From: Rhizobium sp. RU20A
GTDB taxonomy: Bacteria > Pseudomonadota > Alphaproteobacteria > Rhizobiales > Rhizobiaceae
Length of the DNA: 64,000 nt
Reading direction: 5' to 3'
Assembly (NCBI RefSeq): GCF_900155885.1
Contig: NZ_FTMB01000001.1
Coordinates: forward strand, 1,116,001 to 1,180,000
Part shown: piece by piece, positions 21,368 to 33,683 of the stretch
Layout of the letters: the number at the start of each line of letters is the position of its first letter
Position numbering within the stretch: position 1 is the first letter of the stretch
Translations under genes and position numbers: made by a program
The notes under the pieces: model-generated
Databases searched by the model: none
The model's input: the letters and a program-made list of their open reading frames with translations, nothing else
What the model was told of the DNA's origin: nothing

Positions 21368-21400
21368 ATGGTTAATGAACCGTTTACTTTGGTTAACCGG
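21368..21400 (-). promoter_or_regulatory. CtrA-like binding sites before ddl-ftsQAZ
   Basis: On the minus strand, TTAACCAT (21368-21375) equals the CtrA half-site, and TTAA-N7-AAAC (21382-21396) is close to the full TTAA-N7-TTAA consensus. They lie 100-130 bases upstream of ddl. CtrA is the alphaproteobacterial cell-cycle regulator and is known to control ftsQAZ-type promoters in this class; binding here is inferred. Confidence 0.5.
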
Positions 21401-21553
21401 ATCAACGGGTAGGCACCCGAAAGCGCCAGGGCATGATTCGCCGCCACGCGAAATCGACGCCTTGAATCAAAGTGTTAGGGCGAGCGCAAGGCGGGGGGAT
21501 GGATTTTTCGCAACACCGGCAGGAAGGTTCGAGGCGGCGCCCCGGCAAGGACC

Positions 21554-21597
21554 GGAAACGAAAAGGCCCGCCGCATCGACAAACGCGGCAGGCCCTT
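21554..21597 (-). terminator. murB terminator
   Basis: Minus-strand stem AAGGGCCTGCCGC / GCGGCGGGCCTT (one mismatch, loop of 10) followed by TTCGTTT, starting 26 bases after the murB stop. It separates the mraZ-murB transcript from ddl-ftsQAZ. Confidence 0.75.
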
Positions 21598-21623
21598 CAG
21601 AACGTGAGAAGGCGGTTCGGACG

Positions 21624-22598
21624 TCAGGCCGTCAGTTCGCCCATGAAGGCCTTGACCTCGCGTCCAGGCATGAACTGGCCGAGCCGCTTGATTTCCCATT
21701 CCAGCATGATGTTCGAGGTCTCGTAGACGCGCTGGCGCACGGTCTCGCCGAGATATTCGAGATCGTAGCCCGTCGCCTGCCCCGTATTGATCATGAAGTT
21801 GCAGTGCATCGGTGACATCTGCGCGCCGCCGATCATCATGCCGCGGCAGCCCGCCTCATCGATCAGCTTCCAGGCGGAATGTCCCTCGGGATTCTTGAAG
21901 GTCGAACCACCGGTCTTCTCGCGCACAGGCTGCACGGTTTCGCGGTGCAGGCGGACAGCATCCATATCGGCACGGATCTCGGCCTTGTCGCGGGTGAAGC
22001 CTTCGAAGATGCCGTAAGTGAAGATGAGGTCGGCGGCCGCGGTCGAGCTGCGATAGCTGTAGCCCATGTCGGCATTATCAAGCACATGCCGGTTTCCCTT
22101 GCGATCCACCGCATGCACTTCGACGACACGATCCTTCGTCTCGCCGCCATTGGCGCCGGCATTCATGCGCAGCGCCCCGCCGATCGAGCCGGGAATGCCG
22201 TAGTAGAATTCGAAGCCGCCGATGGAATGATCGAGCGCCATGGCCGCAATGTTCTTGTCCGGGCAGATGGCACCAGCCTTGATGCGGTTTTCCCCGACGA
22301 GTTCGACATCGCCGAAGCCCTTGGCCGACAGGCGCACCACGACGCCGGGAATGCCGCCATCACGCACCAGAAGGTTCGAGCCGACGCCGGTGACGATCAG
22401 CGGCACATCCTCCGGCACGAGCCTGAGGAAGGTGATGAGATCGTCTTCGTCATGCGGCTGGAACATCAGTTCGGCAAGGCCGCCGGCCCGGAACCAGGTG
22501 ACGCGATCCATCGGCGCATCGGGCGTCAGCCGGCCGCGCAGCGCCTCAACGCCGGGACCGAGCTTTTCGAGGAGCTTTAGACCATCTACCTGTTTCAT
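21624..22598 (-). CDS. murB: UDP-N-acetylmuramate dehydrogenase
   Basis: A 324-residue FAD enzyme that reduces UDP-GlcNAc-enolpyruvate to UDP-MurNAc. Seen: [14 protein letters not shown], the FAD-site [49 protein letters not shown] (type I MurB tyrosine region), the [21 protein letters not shown] substrate loop, and a C-terminal Glu-containing segment. Its ATG overlaps the murC stop (ATGA). Confidence 0.97.
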   Translation of the reverse strand: MKQVDGLKLLEKLGPGVEALRGRLTPDAPMDRVTWFRAGGLAELMFQPHDEDDLITFLRLVPEDVPLIVTGVGSNLLVRDGGIPGVVVRLSAKGFGDVELVGENRIKAGAICPDKNIAAMALDHSIGGFEFYYGIPGSIGGALRMNAGANGGETKDRVVEVHAVDRKGNRHVLDNADMGYSYRSSTAAADLIFTYGIFEGFTRDKAEIRADMDAVRLHRETVQPVREKTGGSTFKNPEGHSAWKLIDEAGCRGMMIGGAQMSPMHCNFMINTGQATGYDLEYLGETVRQRVYETSNIMLEWEIKRLGQFMPGREVKAFMGELTA

Positions 22599-24010
22599 GC
22601 CGTCTTTCCTGCCAATGCCTCAAGGTCGCGTGGCAGAGCCTGCGCCCAATAGGTGATGCTACCTGCGCCCAACAGAACCACGAAGTCACCCGGTTGCGCA
22701 ATGGAGGCGACGATTGGCGGGATGGCGTCCGGACCCTCGATGGTCCGTGCGTCCCGGTGGCCGCCGGCCTTCATGCGCGAGACCAGCTCTTCCGCGCTAG
22801 CACCCTCGATCGGCTCCTCGCCGGCGGCATAGACGGGGGAAATCAATACGGTATCGGCTTCGTTAAAGCAGGCGGCGAAGTCTTCGAAGAGGCTCGACAG
22901 ACGCGAATAGCGGTGCGGCTGATGCACGGCAATGATGCGCCCGCTGCACGCCTCGCGCGCCGCCCGCAGCACGGCGCGGATTTCCACGGGATGGTGGCCG
23001 TAATCGTCATAGACGTTCACGCCGTTCCACTCGCCGGTGAAGGTGAAGCGCCGCTTCACGCCGCCGAACGCGCTGATTCCCTTGGCGATCGCTTCGGCGC
23101 TGATCCCGAGACGGTTGGCAACGGCAATCGCCGCCGTCGCATTGGAGACGTTGTGGCGGCCCGGCATCGGCAACTTCAGGTCCTTCAGCTGGATCACCTT
23201 GCCGGTGCGGCGGCGGCGGATTTCCACGTCGAAGGTCGAGGTGCCGCGGTCGATGCGCACATTGTGGAAACGCACGTCGGCCTGCGGGTTCTCGCCATAG
23301 GTGATGACCTTGCGGTCCTCGATCTTGGAGACCATCGTCTGCACCTCGGGATGATCGAGGCACATGACGCCGAAACCGTAGAACGGCACGTTTTCCACGA
23401 ACTGGCGGAAGGCCGCCCGCACCGCGTCGAAATTGCCGTAATGGTCGAGATGCTCGGGGTCGATATTCGTGACGATGGCGACATCCGCCGGCAGCTTGAG
23501 GAAGGTGCCGTCCGATTCGTCGGCCTCCACCACCATCCACTCGCCCTCGCCCATGCGGGCATTGGTGCCGTAGGCATTGATGATGCCGCCATTGATGACG
23601 GTCGGGTCGAGACCACCGGCTTCGAGCAGCGTCGCCACCATCGAGGTCGTCGTCGTCTTGCCATGCGTGCCGCCGATCGCAATCGCATTGCGAAAGCGCA
23701 TGAGTTCGGCAAGCATTTCGGCGCGGCGCACCACGGGCAGCAGTTTTTCACGCGCGGCGATCAGTTCGGGATTGTTCTTCTTGATGGCGGTGGACACGAC
23801 CACGACTTCCGCCTCGCCGAGGTTCTCGGCCTGGTGACCGACGAAGACCTCGATGCCCTTGTCACGCAGGCGCTGCACGTTCGCGCTGTCGGCCTGGTCG
23901 GAGCCCTGCACGCGGTGGCCGAGATTGTGCAGCACCTCGGCGATACCGCTCATGCCGATGCCGCCGATGCCGATGAAGTGGACGAGGCCGATGCTCTGCG
24001 GCATTTTCAT
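22595..24010 (-). CDS. murC: UDP-N-acetylmuramate--L-alanine ligase
   Basis: A 471-residue Mur ligase adding L-Ala to UDP-MurNAc. Seen: N-terminal Rossmann start [16 protein letters not shown], the ATP P-loop [23 protein letters not shown], and the C-terminal FQPHRYSR-type motif as HQPHRYSRL. Overlaps murG (4 bases) upstream and murB (4 bases) downstream, so translation of the three is coupled. Confidence 0.97.
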   Translation of the reverse strand: MKMPQSIGLVHFIGIGGIGMSGIAEVLHNLGHRVQGSDQADSANVQRLRDKGIEVFVGHQAENLGEAEVVVVSTAIKKNNPELIAAREKLLPVVRRAEMLAELMRFRNAIAIGGTHGKTTTTSMVATLLEAGGLDPTVINGGIINAYGTNARMGEGEWMVVEADESDGTFLKLPADVAIVTNIDPEHLDHYGNFDAVRAAFRQFVENVPFYGFGVMCLDHPEVQTMVSKIEDRKVITYGENPQADVRFHNVRIDRGTSTFDVEIRRRRTGKVIQLKDLKLPMPGRHNVSNATAAIAVANRLGISAEAIAKGISAFGGVKRRFTFTGEWNGVNVYDDYGHHPVEIRAVLRAAREACSGRIIAVHQPHRYSRLSSLFEDFAACFNEADTVLISPVYAAGEEPIEGASAEELVSRMKAGGHRDARTIEGPDAIPPIVASIAQPGDFVVLLGAGSITYWAQALPRDLEALAGKTA

Positions 24011-25131
24011 GGATGCGTTTCCTTGAATGACGAGACGGAAGCACCGCCGGCAATCGCTTCGACGAGGTCGGCGAGGCGCTTGGCCGCATCGGGCTTGCCG
24101 GAGGTCCGGGCGCTTGCCGCCATGCGGGCGAGCTTGTCGGGATCGCCGGAGGCTTCCGTCAGGATGGAAGTGAGACGCTCGACCGAAAGCTCGGCCTGCG
24201 CGATGACTTTCGCCCCGCCCGTCGCCGCCAGCGCGGCGGCATTGGCCGCTTGGTCATGGTCGAGCGCATAGGGATAAGGGACGAGCACGGCCGGACGGCC
24301 GATGACGGAGATTTCGGAAACCGTCGATGCGCCCGAGCGGCAGATCAGCAGATGAGCGGAGGCGATGCGCTCTGCCATGTCGGTGAAGAAGGGCGCGACA
24401 TCGGCATGAAGACCGAGCTTGTCGTAGACGGCGACCACAGCATCCTTGTCCTCGGGCCGCGCCTGCTGCGTGATCGTCAGCCGCGAGCGGACGCTATCGT
24501 CGAGTCGGCAGATCGCCTGAGGGATCGATTTCGAGAAGAACTGCGCGCCCTGGCTGCCGCCGAAGACGACGAGATGGAAGGCTTCGCCCGCATGCGAGGC
24601 TTGGTAGGCCCGCTCGGCGGCCGCCAGCACGGCCGGACGGACGGGATTGCCCGTCACGACGGTCTTGTCCGGATAGGCGCCACCTTCGGGCGGCAGGAAG
24701 CCGCCGGCAATCGCCTTGACACGCTTGGCGAGCGCCTTGTTGGCGCGGCCCATCACCGCATTCTGCTCATGGATCACGGTGGGAAGGCCGAGCCCGCTCG
24801 CCGCCATCAGGGGCGGTACGGTCGGGTAGCCGCCGAAGCCGACGACGATGGCCGGCTTCTGCTTCAGCATCAACCGGCGCGCCGCGCGCATGCCGCTCCA
24901 CAGGCGCCACAGCGCCTTGGTCACCGCGACGGGGTTCTTCGACCCGATCGTGGCCGAGGGCACGACATGGATCTCGTCGGCCGGGAAGGTGCCGGCATAA
25001 CGCTCGGCCCGGCTGTCGGTGACGAGATGCACGACATGGCCGCGCGCCTTCAATTCGTGCGCCAGCGCCTCTGCCGGGAAAAGATGACCGCCGGTTCCGC
25101 CGGCGGCAAGAAAGATCGGTCGTTTCGCCAT
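24007..25131 (-). CDS. murG: Lipid II synthase MurG (GlcNAc transferase)
   Basis: A 374-residue GT-B glycosyltransferase at the inner face of the membrane that adds GlcNAc to lipid I. Seen: glycine-rich [19 protein letters not shown], the second G loop [39 protein letters not shown] and the UDP-site [25 protein letters not shown]. ftsW ends three bases upstream. Confidence 0.97.
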   Translation of the reverse strand: MAKRPIFLAAGGTGGHLFPAEALAHELKARGHVVHLVTDSRAERYAGTFPADEIHVVPSATIGSKNPVAVTKALWRLWSGMRAARRLMLKQKPAIVVGFGGYPTVPPLMAASGLGLPTVIHEQNAVMGRANKALAKRVKAIAGGFLPPEGGAYPDKTVVTGNPVRPAVLAAAERAYQASHAGEAFHLVVFGGSQGAQFFSKSIPQAICRLDDSVRSRLTITQQARPEDKDAVVAVYDKLGLHADVAPFFTDMAERIASAHLLICRSGASTVSEISVIGRPAVLVPYPYALDHDQAANAAALAATGGAKVIAQAELSVERLTSILTEASGDPDKLARMAASARTSGKPDAAKRLADLVEAIAGGASVSSFKETHP

Positions 25132-25134
25132 GGT

Positions 25135-26289
25135 CTACTCCGCGGGAACGCCGACGCCCGCCCGGAACAGGCTGCGCTCCGAGGCGCGTTTTTCCGGCCG
25201 GTGGCGGGTCAGCGCCAGGATGAAGCCCGCCGTCACGCAGATCGCCACCATGGACGAGCCGCCATAGGAGATCAGCGGCAGCGTCATGCCCTTGGCCGGC
25301 AGCAATTCGAGGTTCACGCCGACATTGATCATCGACTGGAAGCCGATCTGCAGCACAAGACCCGCGACGGCGAAGCGGCTGAAGTCGTTCTTCTCGCGGA
25401 AGGCGTGGCTCAAGCCACGCAGGACGAGCACGGCGAAGATCATCACCAGAACCATGCAGAAGATGATGCCGAACTCTTCGGCTGCCACTGAGAAGATGAA
25501 GTCCGTATGGCTGTCCGGAATGATGCGCTTGACGATGCCCTCGCCCGGCCCCTGCCCGAACCAGTCGCCGCGAATGATCGCCTCGCGCGCCGTATCCACC
25601 TGGAACGTATCGCCCTCGCCGGTGAGGAAGCGGTCGATACGCCCGGCCACGTGCGGCAGCAGCGTATAGGCGACGAAGAAGCCGCCGACCGCGAGGCTGG
25701 CGAGCACGATGATCCACAGCCACGGCATGCCGGCCATGAAGAACATGCCGCCCCAGACCGCCGTCGTCAGGATCGTCTGGCCAAGGTCGGGCTGCGCGAC
25801 GAGCAGCGCCGCGACGATGCAATAGAGGAGGATCGCGAAGAGATTGCCGGGAATTTCCGGCTGGCGCTGATGCTCGGCAAAGAGCCAGGCGCAAACCACG
25901 ACGAAGGCGGGCTTCATGAACTCCGACGGCTGAATGGATATGCCGGCAAGCGACACCCAGCGCCTGGAGCCCTTGACTTCTGCGCCGAAGAACAGCGCCA
26001 GCACCATGGCCCCGAGCGAGAGGACCAGCAGCACGATCGCCGTGCGTCGCACCTGGCGCGGCGTGAAGAAGGAAATGCCGATCATCACCACCAGCGACGG
26101 AATGATGAACAGCGCCTGCCGCTTGACGAAGTGGAAGCTGTCGAGACCGATGCGCTCTGCAACCGCCGGGCTTGCCGCGAACGACAGCATCAGGCCGATG
26201 CCCATGAGAAGGATGAAGATCGCCAGAAAGAACCGGTCGATCGTCCAGAACCAATCGGCCAAAGGCCCACGTTCGGCTCGGCTCACCAT
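25135..26289 (-). CDS. ftsW: Septal peptidoglycan polymerase FtsW
   Basis: A 384-residue SEDS-family membrane glycosyltransferase with about ten membrane helices that polymerises lipid II at the septum with FtsI. Seen: GSRRWVSLAGISIQPSEFMKP, AQPDLGQTILTT, SHTDFIFSVAAEEFG and LLPAKGMTLPLISYGGSSM, all core SEDS motifs. Placed between murD (94 bases upstream) and murG (3 bases downstream), the usual dcw position. Confidence 0.96.
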   Translation of the reverse strand: MVSRAERGPLADWFWTIDRFFLAIFILLMGIGLMLSFAASPAVAERIGLDSFHFVKRQALFIIPSLVVMIGISFFTPRQVRRTAIVLLVLSLGAMVLALFFGAEVKGSRRWVSLAGISIQPSEFMKPAFVVVCAWLFAEHQRQPEIPGNLFAILLYCIVAALLVAQPDLGQTILTTAVWGGMFFMAGMPWLWIIVLASLAVGGFFVAYTLLPHVAGRIDRFLTGEGDTFQVDTAREAIIRGDWFGQGPGEGIVKRIIPDSHTDFIFSVAAEEFGIIFCMVLVMIFAVLVLRGLSHAFREKNDFSRFAVAGLVLQIGFQSMINVGVNLELLPAKGMTLPLISYGGSSMVAICVTAGFILALTRHRPEKRASERSLFRAGVGVPAE

Positions 26290-26383
26290 TGTCTGTCCCT
26301 CGTCAGGCGCAAGATGCGCGCCGCTTGTCGTTTCGTATGGACCGCCGTCCGCCCCGGCAGCCCGTTCCTGTCGCGCTGGCCGG

Positions 26384-27772
<1,389 letters not shown>

Positions 27773-27776
27773 CGGC

Positions 27777-28877
27777 TTATCGCAGCTTGAGGGTCGAGAG
27801 GCCGACCATGGCGAGGATGACGGCGACGATCCAGAAGCGGATCACGACCTGGCTTTCGGTCCAGCCCTTCTTTTCAAAATGGTGGTGGATCGGCGCCATG
27901 AGGAAAACGCGCTTGCCGGTGCGCTTGAACCAGAACACCTGGATGATGACCGACAGCGTCTCGATGACGAAGAGGCCGCCGATGATGACCATGACGATCT
28001 CGTGCTTGGTCGCAACGGCGATCGAGCCGATAAGACCGCCGAGCGCCAGTGATCCCGTATCGCCCATGAAGATGGCGGCCGGCGGCGCGTTGAACCACAG
28101 GAAGCCGAGCCCCGCCCCGATCACCGCGCCGAGGATGACGGCCAGCTCGCCCGTACCCGGCACGAAATGGATCTGCAGATAGTTCGCGAAGACCGCGTTG
28201 CCGGCGAGGTAGGCGATGAGCCCGAAGGCGGCCGAGGCGATCATGACGGGCACGATAGCGAGACCATCAAGGCCGTCCGTGAGGTTCACGGCATTGCCGG
28301 CGCCAACAATGACGAAACCGCCGAACAGCACGAAGAAATAGCCGAGATTGAGCACCAGATCCTTGAAGAAGGGGAAGGTGACGGACGTTCCGAAGGTCGG
28401 CCCGTGCGTGGTGCTGGCAAGCGACGTCTTCATCATGAAGTAGACGGCAATGGCCGCGATGAAGAATTCGATGCCGAGACGCGCCTTGCCGGAGAGGCCG
28501 AGATGCGACTGCTTGGTGACCTTCAGATAGTCATCGTAAAATCCGATGGCGCCGAAGCCGAGGGTGACGAGCAGCGTGCAGACCACATAGACGTTGGAAA
28601 GATCCGCCCACAGCAGCGAACTGCCGACGATGCCGGCGAGAATCATCAGCCCGCCCATGGTCGGCGTGCCCGCCTTCTTGAAATGCGTCTGTGGCCCGTC
28701 GGCGCGGATCGGCTGACCCTTGCCCTGACGGATGCGCAGGCTGTCGATGATGCGCGGCCCGAACAGGAAGACGATCATCAGCGAGGTGAAGAGCGCCGCT
28801 CCGGTGCGAAATGTGATGTAGCGGAACAGATTGAAGATTTGAATGTGGTCCGCCAGTTCGACAAGCCAGATCAGCAT
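27777..28877 (-). CDS. mraY: Phospho-MurNAc-pentapeptide translocase
   Basis: A 366-residue integral membrane enzyme with ten helices that transfers phospho-MurNAc-pentapeptide to undecaprenyl phosphate, giving lipid I. Seen: [14 protein letters not shown], the Asp-rich [35 protein letters not shown] and the His motif [12 protein letters not shown]. murF ends 84 bases upstream and murD begins four bases downstream. Confidence 0.97.
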   Translation of the reverse strand: MLIWLVELADHIQIFNLFRYITFRTGAALFTSLMIVFLFGPRIIDSLRIRQGKGQPIRADGPQTHFKKAGTPTMGGLMILAGIVGSSLLWADLSNVYVVCTLLVTLGFGAIGFYDDYLKVTKQSHLGLSGKARLGIEFFIAAIAVYFMMKTSLASTTHGPTFGTSVTFPFFKDLVLNLGYFFVLFGGFVIVGAGNAVNLTDGLDGLAIVPVMIASAAFGLIAYLAGNAVFANYLQIHFVPGTGELAVILGAVIGAGLGFLWFNAPPAAIFMGDTGSLALGGLIGSIAVATKHEIVMVIIGGLFVIETLSVIIQVFWFKRTGKRVFLMAPIHHHFEKKGWTESQVVIRFWIVAVILAMVGLSTLKLR

Positions 28878-28961
28878 AAGGGACCTTTCCCCGGGAAGAC
28901 GCCGCCTGACGGGCGGAGGTGAATGAGCAATGGCCGCAGCGGCCGGACCGGACGGGCGCGA

Positions 28962-30419
28962 TCAGGCGCCGACGCTTCCGGCCCCGGCCGGGGCGGCCTC
29001 CGTGTCTGCAATCGGCGGGTACTTGTCAAGCAAGGCCGCCACGATGCGGCCCGATCCTGTGCCGTTCGAGGATTTGACCATCACCACATCGCCCGGCCGC
29101 ATCGATTTGACGACCATCGGCAGCAGCGCGTCGACGGTTTCGGCATGCACGACGTCGAGATCGCCGGACAGCGAATCGCGCAGGTGCGCCATGTCGGGCC
29201 CGGCCAGCCAGATGCTGCGGATGCCGGCGGTCATCAGTGGCCCGGCAAGCGCCGCATGGGCCTCGGCCGAATGCACGCCCATTTCCAGCATGTCGCCCAG
29301 AACGGCAATCCGCCGCCCCTCGCCTTCAGGCGCCGTATCCCGCAAAAGCGCGATCGCGGCGCGCATGGAAGCCGGATTGGCATTGTAGCTTTCGTCGATC
29401 AATGTCGCCGTACCGCCGCCGACCGAGAGGCGATGGCGCCGGCCCCGCCCCTTTTCGGGCGCCAGGGTGGCCATGGCCTCGACCACCGCGGGCATGTTCG
29501 CACCGGCCAGATGCGCCGCACCGAGCGCGGCAACCGCATTCTCGGCGATATGCCGGCCCGGCGCACCGAGCGTCACTTCATAGGTATGGCCGGCAACGGA
29601 GGCCCACAGCTGCCCCGTCGCACCATCGGCAACATATTCCGCCAGCCGATAGTCGGCCCGCGCATCGCTACCAAATCCATGAATATGGGCAACGCCCGCC
29701 GCCTGCGCCGCCGCTTCGAGCAGCGGATATTTCTCATTGTCGAGATTGATGATGGCATGGCCGCCCGGAGACACGCCCTCGAAGATCTCCGCCTTGGCCG
29801 CTGCGATCTCGTCGAGATCGCGGAAATTGCCGAGATGGGCCGCCGCCACGGTGGTGACAATGGCAATGTGCGGGCGCACCATCTTCACCAGCGGACGGAT
29901 TTCGTCCGGGTGGTTCATGCCGATCTCGAAAACGCCGAAATCGACGTTCTCCGGCATGCGTGCCAGCGTCAGCGGCACACCCCAGTGATTGTTGAAGGAG
30001 GCGGCAGAGGCGTGCACCGTGCCGCAGGCCGAGAGCACGTGGCGCAGCATCTCCTTCGTCGTCGTCTTGCCGACGGAGCCGGTGACGGCAATCACCTTGG
30101 CGCGCGAGCGATCCCGCGCCGCCATGCCGAGCCGCACCATGGCGGCCAGCACGTCGTCCACCACCAGCATCGGCGCGACGAGGCGGCCCATCGCCGGCAG
30201 CTTGCCCTCGGATACGACGAGCATCGACGCGCCGTTGGCGAGCGCGACGCTTGCATAGTCGTGGCCATCGACCCGGTCGCCCTTGATCGCGAAGAAGGCT
30301 TCGCCGCGCGAAATCGAGCGGCTGTCGATGGAAATGCCGGAAATGCCGGCGGGCAGATTGCCGATCGGCCGCGCATGCATCGCGGCGATCAGATCACCCA
30401 TTGTCCAGAGCCAGGCCAT
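28962..30419 (-). CDS. murF: UDP-MurNAc-tripeptide--D-Ala-D-Ala ligase
   Basis: A 485-residue Mur ligase adding D-Ala-D-Ala, the product of Ddl encoded downstream. Seen: SIDSRSISRGEAFFAIKGDRVDGHDY, the P-loop VTGSVGKTTTKEML, GVPLTLARMPEN, NAAHLGNF-like AAHLGNFRDLDEIAAAKAEIFEG and DESYNANPASMRAAI. The ATG at 30419 has GGAGGAGAA upstream and begins one base after the murE stop; an in-frame extension of 12 codons into murE is rejected. Confidence 0.96.
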   Translation of the reverse strand: MAWLWTMGDLIAAMHARPIGNLPAGISGISIDSRSISRGEAFFAIKGDRVDGHDYASVALANGASMLVVSEGKLPAMGRLVAPMLVVDDVLAAMVRLGMAARDRSRAKVIAVTGSVGKTTTKEMLRHVLSACGTVHASAASFNNHWGVPLTLARMPENVDFGVFEIGMNHPDEIRPLVKMVRPHIAIVTTVAAAHLGNFRDLDEIAAAKAEIFEGVSPGGHAIINLDNEKYPLLEAAAQAAGVAHIHGFGSDARADYRLAEYVADGATGQLWASVAGHTYEVTLGAPGRHIAENAVAALGAAHLAGANMPAVVEAMATLAPEKGRGRRHRLSVGGGTATLIDESYNANPASMRAAIALLRDTAPEGEGRRIAVLGDMLEMGVHSAEAHAALAGPLMTAGIRSIWLAGPDMAHLRDSLSGDLDVVHAETVDALLPMVVKSMRPGDVVMVKSSNGTGSGRIVAALLDKYPPIADTEAAPAGAGSVGA

Positions 30420-30420
30420 C

Positions 30421-31881
30421 CTATTCTCCTCCCAGTGCCTTGCGCACCTCGTCATGGTCGGAGAAGGGCAGGGTCACCGCGCCAACCGTCTGGCCTTCCT
30501 CGTGTCCCTTGCCGGCCACGATCAGCGTATCGCCGGATTTCAGCATGGCGATGGCGGTGCGGATCGCCTCGGCGCGGTCGCCGATCTCCGTCGCACCCGG
30601 CGCGCCGGCCAGAACCTCGCTGCGGATCGTGGCGGGCACTTCCGAGCGCGGATTGTCGTCGGTGACGATCACGACGTCGGCGAGCTGGCTGGCGATGGTA
30701 CCCATGATCGGGCGCTTGCCCTTGTCACGATCGCCGCCGCAGCCAAACACGACCACGACCCGGCCGGTCGTGAAGGGCCTGACGGCCGTCAGCACGTTCT
30801 CCAGCGCATCGGGCTTGTGCGCATAATCGACATACACGGGCGCCCCGTCCTTCGTCTGGCCGACGAGTTCGAGACGACCGGAGGCGCCCTTCAGCTTTTC
30901 GAGTGCACGGAAGGCTGCGGCCGGCGACACCCCGCAGGAAATCGCAAGACCTGCCGCCACCAGCGCATTGCCGACCTGGAAATCACCGGCAAGCGGCACC
31001 TCGATTTCGAAGATATCGCCTTCGCAATGCACTTCGGCGATCTGCTTGTGGCGGAAATGCTCGACACGCTTGAGCGCGATGAAATCGCCCTTGCGGCCGA
31101 CGGTGCGCACTTCCTGGCCGGCCTTGCGGGCAATGCCCACCACCTTGTCGGACCAGATGTCATCGGCAAAGACGATGGCGGGCGACCCCTTTGGCAGGAC
31201 ACGCTCGAACAGCGCCATCTTCGCCTCGAAATAGTCCTCCACCGTCGGATGGTAGTCCATGTGATCGCGGCCGAGATTGGTGAAGCCGGCCGCCGAGAGG
31301 CGCACGCCGTCAAGACGGTACTGGTCGAGGCCGTGGCTGGAGGCTTCCATGGCCGCATGCGTCACCCCCTCTTCGGCAAGTTCCGCCAGCAGGCGATGCA
31401 GCGAAATCGGGTCAGGTGTCGTCAGCGAGCCGTAGTCGTTGCGCGTCGGCGAGACGACGCCCGTCGTGCCGATCATTGCGGCCGCAAAGCCGGCGGAGGC
31501 CCAGATCTGGCGGGTAAAGGATGCAACGGAGGTCTTGCCGGCCGTGCCGGTCACGGCGACCATGATATCAGGTTGGCGCCCGAAGAAGCGGGCGGCAGCT
31601 TCAGCAAGGAAGAGTCGCGGCTCATCGACCGTCAGGACCGGTACGCTGGCGACGGCGCCGGCGCCGGGCGTGGTGACGATGGCGCAGGCTCCGCGCGCCA
31701 AGGCATCGGCGACGAAGGACGCGCCGTCCGCCTTGGATCCTGCCAGCGCCACGAAGACGTTCCCCGGCTGCACCTTGCGGCTGTCGGAGGCCAGACCGCT
31801 GACATCGAGATCGCCCACCGGGCCGCTCAACTGGCGTTCGAGGTCAGGAAAGCGATGGCCCGCGAGATCTCTGATTTTCAT
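30421..31881 (-). CDS. murE: UDP-MurNAc-dipeptide--meso-DAP ligase
   Basis: A 486-residue Mur ligase. Seen: [16 protein letters not shown], the P-loop [42 protein letters not shown], and DDNPRSE, the motif that selects meso-diaminopimelate over lysine. The stem peptide is therefore of the Gram-negative DAP type. ftsI ends 68 bases upstream; murF begins one base downstream. Confidence 0.97.
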   Translation of the reverse strand: MKIRDLAGHRFPDLERQLSGPVGDLDVSGLASDSRKVQPGNVFVALAGSKADGASFVADALARGACAIVTTPGAGAVASVPVLTVDEPRLFLAEAAARFFGRQPDIMVAVTGTAGKTSVASFTRQIWASAGFAAAMIGTTGVVSPTRNDYGSLTTPDPISLHRLLAELAEEGVTHAAMEASSHGLDQYRLDGVRLSAAGFTNLGRDHMDYHPTVEDYFEAKMALFERVLPKGSPAIVFADDIWSDKVVGIARKAGQEVRTVGRKGDFIALKRVEHFRHKQIAEVHCEGDIFEIEVPLAGDFQVGNALVAAGLAISCGVSPAAAFRALEKLKGASGRLELVGQTKDGAPVYVDYAHKPDALENVLTAVRPFTTGRVVVVFGCGGDRDKGKRPIMGTIASQLADVVIVTDDNPRSEVPATIRSEVLAGAPGATEIGDRAEAIRTAIAMLKSGDTLIVAGKGHEEGQTVGAVTLPFSDHDEVRKALGGE

Positions 31882-31949
31882 CGACTGTATTTCATCCAGA
31901 TGGGGAACAACAAACCGGGCACCGAATCGCCCCGATTGTCATTCGACAC

Positions 31950-33683
31950 TCAATAAGACACAAGCAAGGCGGAGCCATCAGGGCCGAATTTCGGTTTTAC
32001 ACCGAGAAGAGCGGCGGAACGGGCAATGATGTTTCCGACGATCGGGGCGGCATTGGCACCGGCCGTGTGACCACCGCCTTCACCCGTGCGCGGATCGTCG
32101 ATGAAGCTCAGGACCAGGTACTTCGGATCGTCGATCGGGAAAGCCGACAGGAAGGCGTTGAAGTTGTGGTCGTTGGAGTAGCGGCCGTTGACGACCTTGT
32201 CGGCCGTGCCGGTCTTGCCGCCCACATTGAAGCCCTCGACCAGCGCGCGCTTGCCCGAACCCGCAACAGCGTTCCAGCGCAACAGGGAGCGCACTTCGTC
32301 GCTGGTCTGCTGGCGCACCACGACCTGGGCAAGGCTGTCGGCCTCCTCGCGGCTGCGCGGCAGGAAGGTCGGCTGGATCAGCTTGCCGCCATTGACGAGC
32401 GCAGCACCGGCGACGGCGGTCTGCAGCGGCGTCGTCGATACGCCGTGGCCGAAGGAGATGGTGATCGAGTTGATCTTCTTCCATTCGCGCGGCTGCGTCG
32501 GCGTCTTCACTTCCGGCAGTTCGGTCTGCATCTTGCTGAGCAGGCCCATGCGCGTCAGGAATTCCTTGTGGCCCTCGATGCCGACGATGTCGGCCATCTT
32601 GGCCGTGCCGATGTTGGAGGAATACTGGAAGATTTCCGGAACGGTCAGGACGCGGTGCTTGCCGTGGAAGTCCTTGATGGTGAAGCCACCGATGCGGATC
32701 GGGAAGCGCGCATCGAAGCTGTCGGTCATCCTCACCTTGCCGGAATCGAGCGCCATCGCGGTCGTGAAGGTCTTGAAGGTCGACCCCATCTCGAACGTGC
32801 CGTTCGTCATGCGGTTCATCCAGCCTTCCTGCGCGCCCTCGGCCGGACGGTTCGGGTCGTAGTCGGGCAGAGAGGCCATGGCCAGCACTTCGCCGGTGTT
32901 GACGTCGAGCACGACGGCGCCGGCCGCAATGGCTTCATAGTTCTTGACGGCATCGGCCAGCACGTCGCGCACGATGTTCTGGACGCGCAGATCGATCGAG
33001 AGCTTGACCGGCTCGAGCTTGGCATCGCTCGTCATGCCGATGGCGGCAAGATCGGCAAGGCCGATGCTGTCGATATAACGCTCCATGCCGGCAATGCCGC
33101 GGTTGTCGATATTGACGTGGCCGAGGATGTGCGAGGCGGTGGGGCCGCCCGGATAGAAGCGCCGCTTTTCCGGTCGAAAGCCGATGCCGGGAATGCCGAG
33201 CGCCAGAATGTCGTTCTGCTGCTTCGGGGTGAGCTGACGGCGCAGCCACTGGAAACGCGTGTTCGACTTCAGCTTCTGGTGCATCTCCTTCATGTTGAGA
33301 TTGGGCAGCACCGTCGCCAGCTTTTCGACAGCCTCATCCGCATCCACGATCTTGTGCGGCTCGGCATAGAGCGAGACGGTGCGGATGTCGGTGGCGAGGA
33401 TCTCGCCGTTGCGGTCGAGGATATCGGGGCGCGACGCCATGAGGTGGTCAGCCGGGCCGATGCTGGAGACCGTCTCTGGCTGATCGACCGCATATTGCAC
33501 CAGACGGCCGCCGATGACGCCATAGGCCACGACGAAGCCGGCCATCAGGATGGCGACGCGGCTCTTTGCCTGGCTGCCGCTGCGCTTTCGCGTACCCTCG
33601 AAGGCCACTGCGCCGAACCGCGCCGGACCTGCGGAAAAATGCGCCCGGCTTTTCACACCCATGATTCGCGACAGAAAAGACAT
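31950..33683 (-). CDS. ftsI: Septal transpeptidase FtsI (PBP3)
   Basis: A 577-residue class B penicillin-binding protein that cross-links septal peptidoglycan. One N-terminal membrane anchor (about 42-62) is followed by the pedestal domain (RPDILDRNGEILATD, GHVNIDNRGIAGMERY) and the transpeptidase domain with STFK (301-304), SSN (355-357) and KTG (490-492). Its start shares one base with the ftsL stop (TGATG-type junction). Confidence 0.97.
   Translation of the reverse strand: MSFLSRIMGVKSRAHFSAGPARFGAVAFEGTRKRSGSQAKSRVAILMAGFVVAYGVIGGRLVQYAVDQPETVSSIGPADHLMASRPDILDRNGEILATDIRTVSLYAEPHKIVDADEAVEKLATVLPNLNMKEMHQKLKSNTRFQWLRRQLTPKQQNDILALGIPGIGFRPEKRRFYPGGPTASHILGHVNIDNRGIAGMERYIDSIGLADLAAIGMTSDAKLEPVKLSIDLRVQNIVRDVLADAVKNYEAIAAGAVVLDVNTGEVLAMASLPDYDPNRPAEGAQEGWMNRMTNGTFEMGSTFKTFTTAMALDSGKVRMTDSFDARFPIRIGGFTIKDFHGKHRVLTVPEIFQYSSNIGTAKMADIVGIEGHKEFLTRMGLLSKMQTELPEVKTPTQPREWKKINSITISFGHGVSTTPLQTAVAGAALVNGGKLIQPTFLPRSREEADSLAQVVVRQQTSDEVRSLLRWNAVAGSGKRALVEGFNVGGKTGTADKVVNGRYSNDHNFNAFLSAFPIDDPKYLVLSFIDDPRTGEGGGHTAGANAAPIVGNIIARSAALLGVKPKFGPDGSALLVSY

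Larger units (their letters stand above)
21268..21623 (-). other. murB-ddl intergenic region (356 bp)
   Basis: The only large gap within the dcw cluster. It holds the murB terminator (21554-21597) and CtrA-like boxes (21368-21400), and so presumably the promoter of ddl-ftsQAZ. I see no gene in it. Confidence 0.6.

Noticed and set aside
24767-26254. 495-aa open frame on the minus strand overlapping ftsW and murG
   Set aside because: Alternate reading frame of two firm genes; Arg/Ala-rich, no homology pattern.
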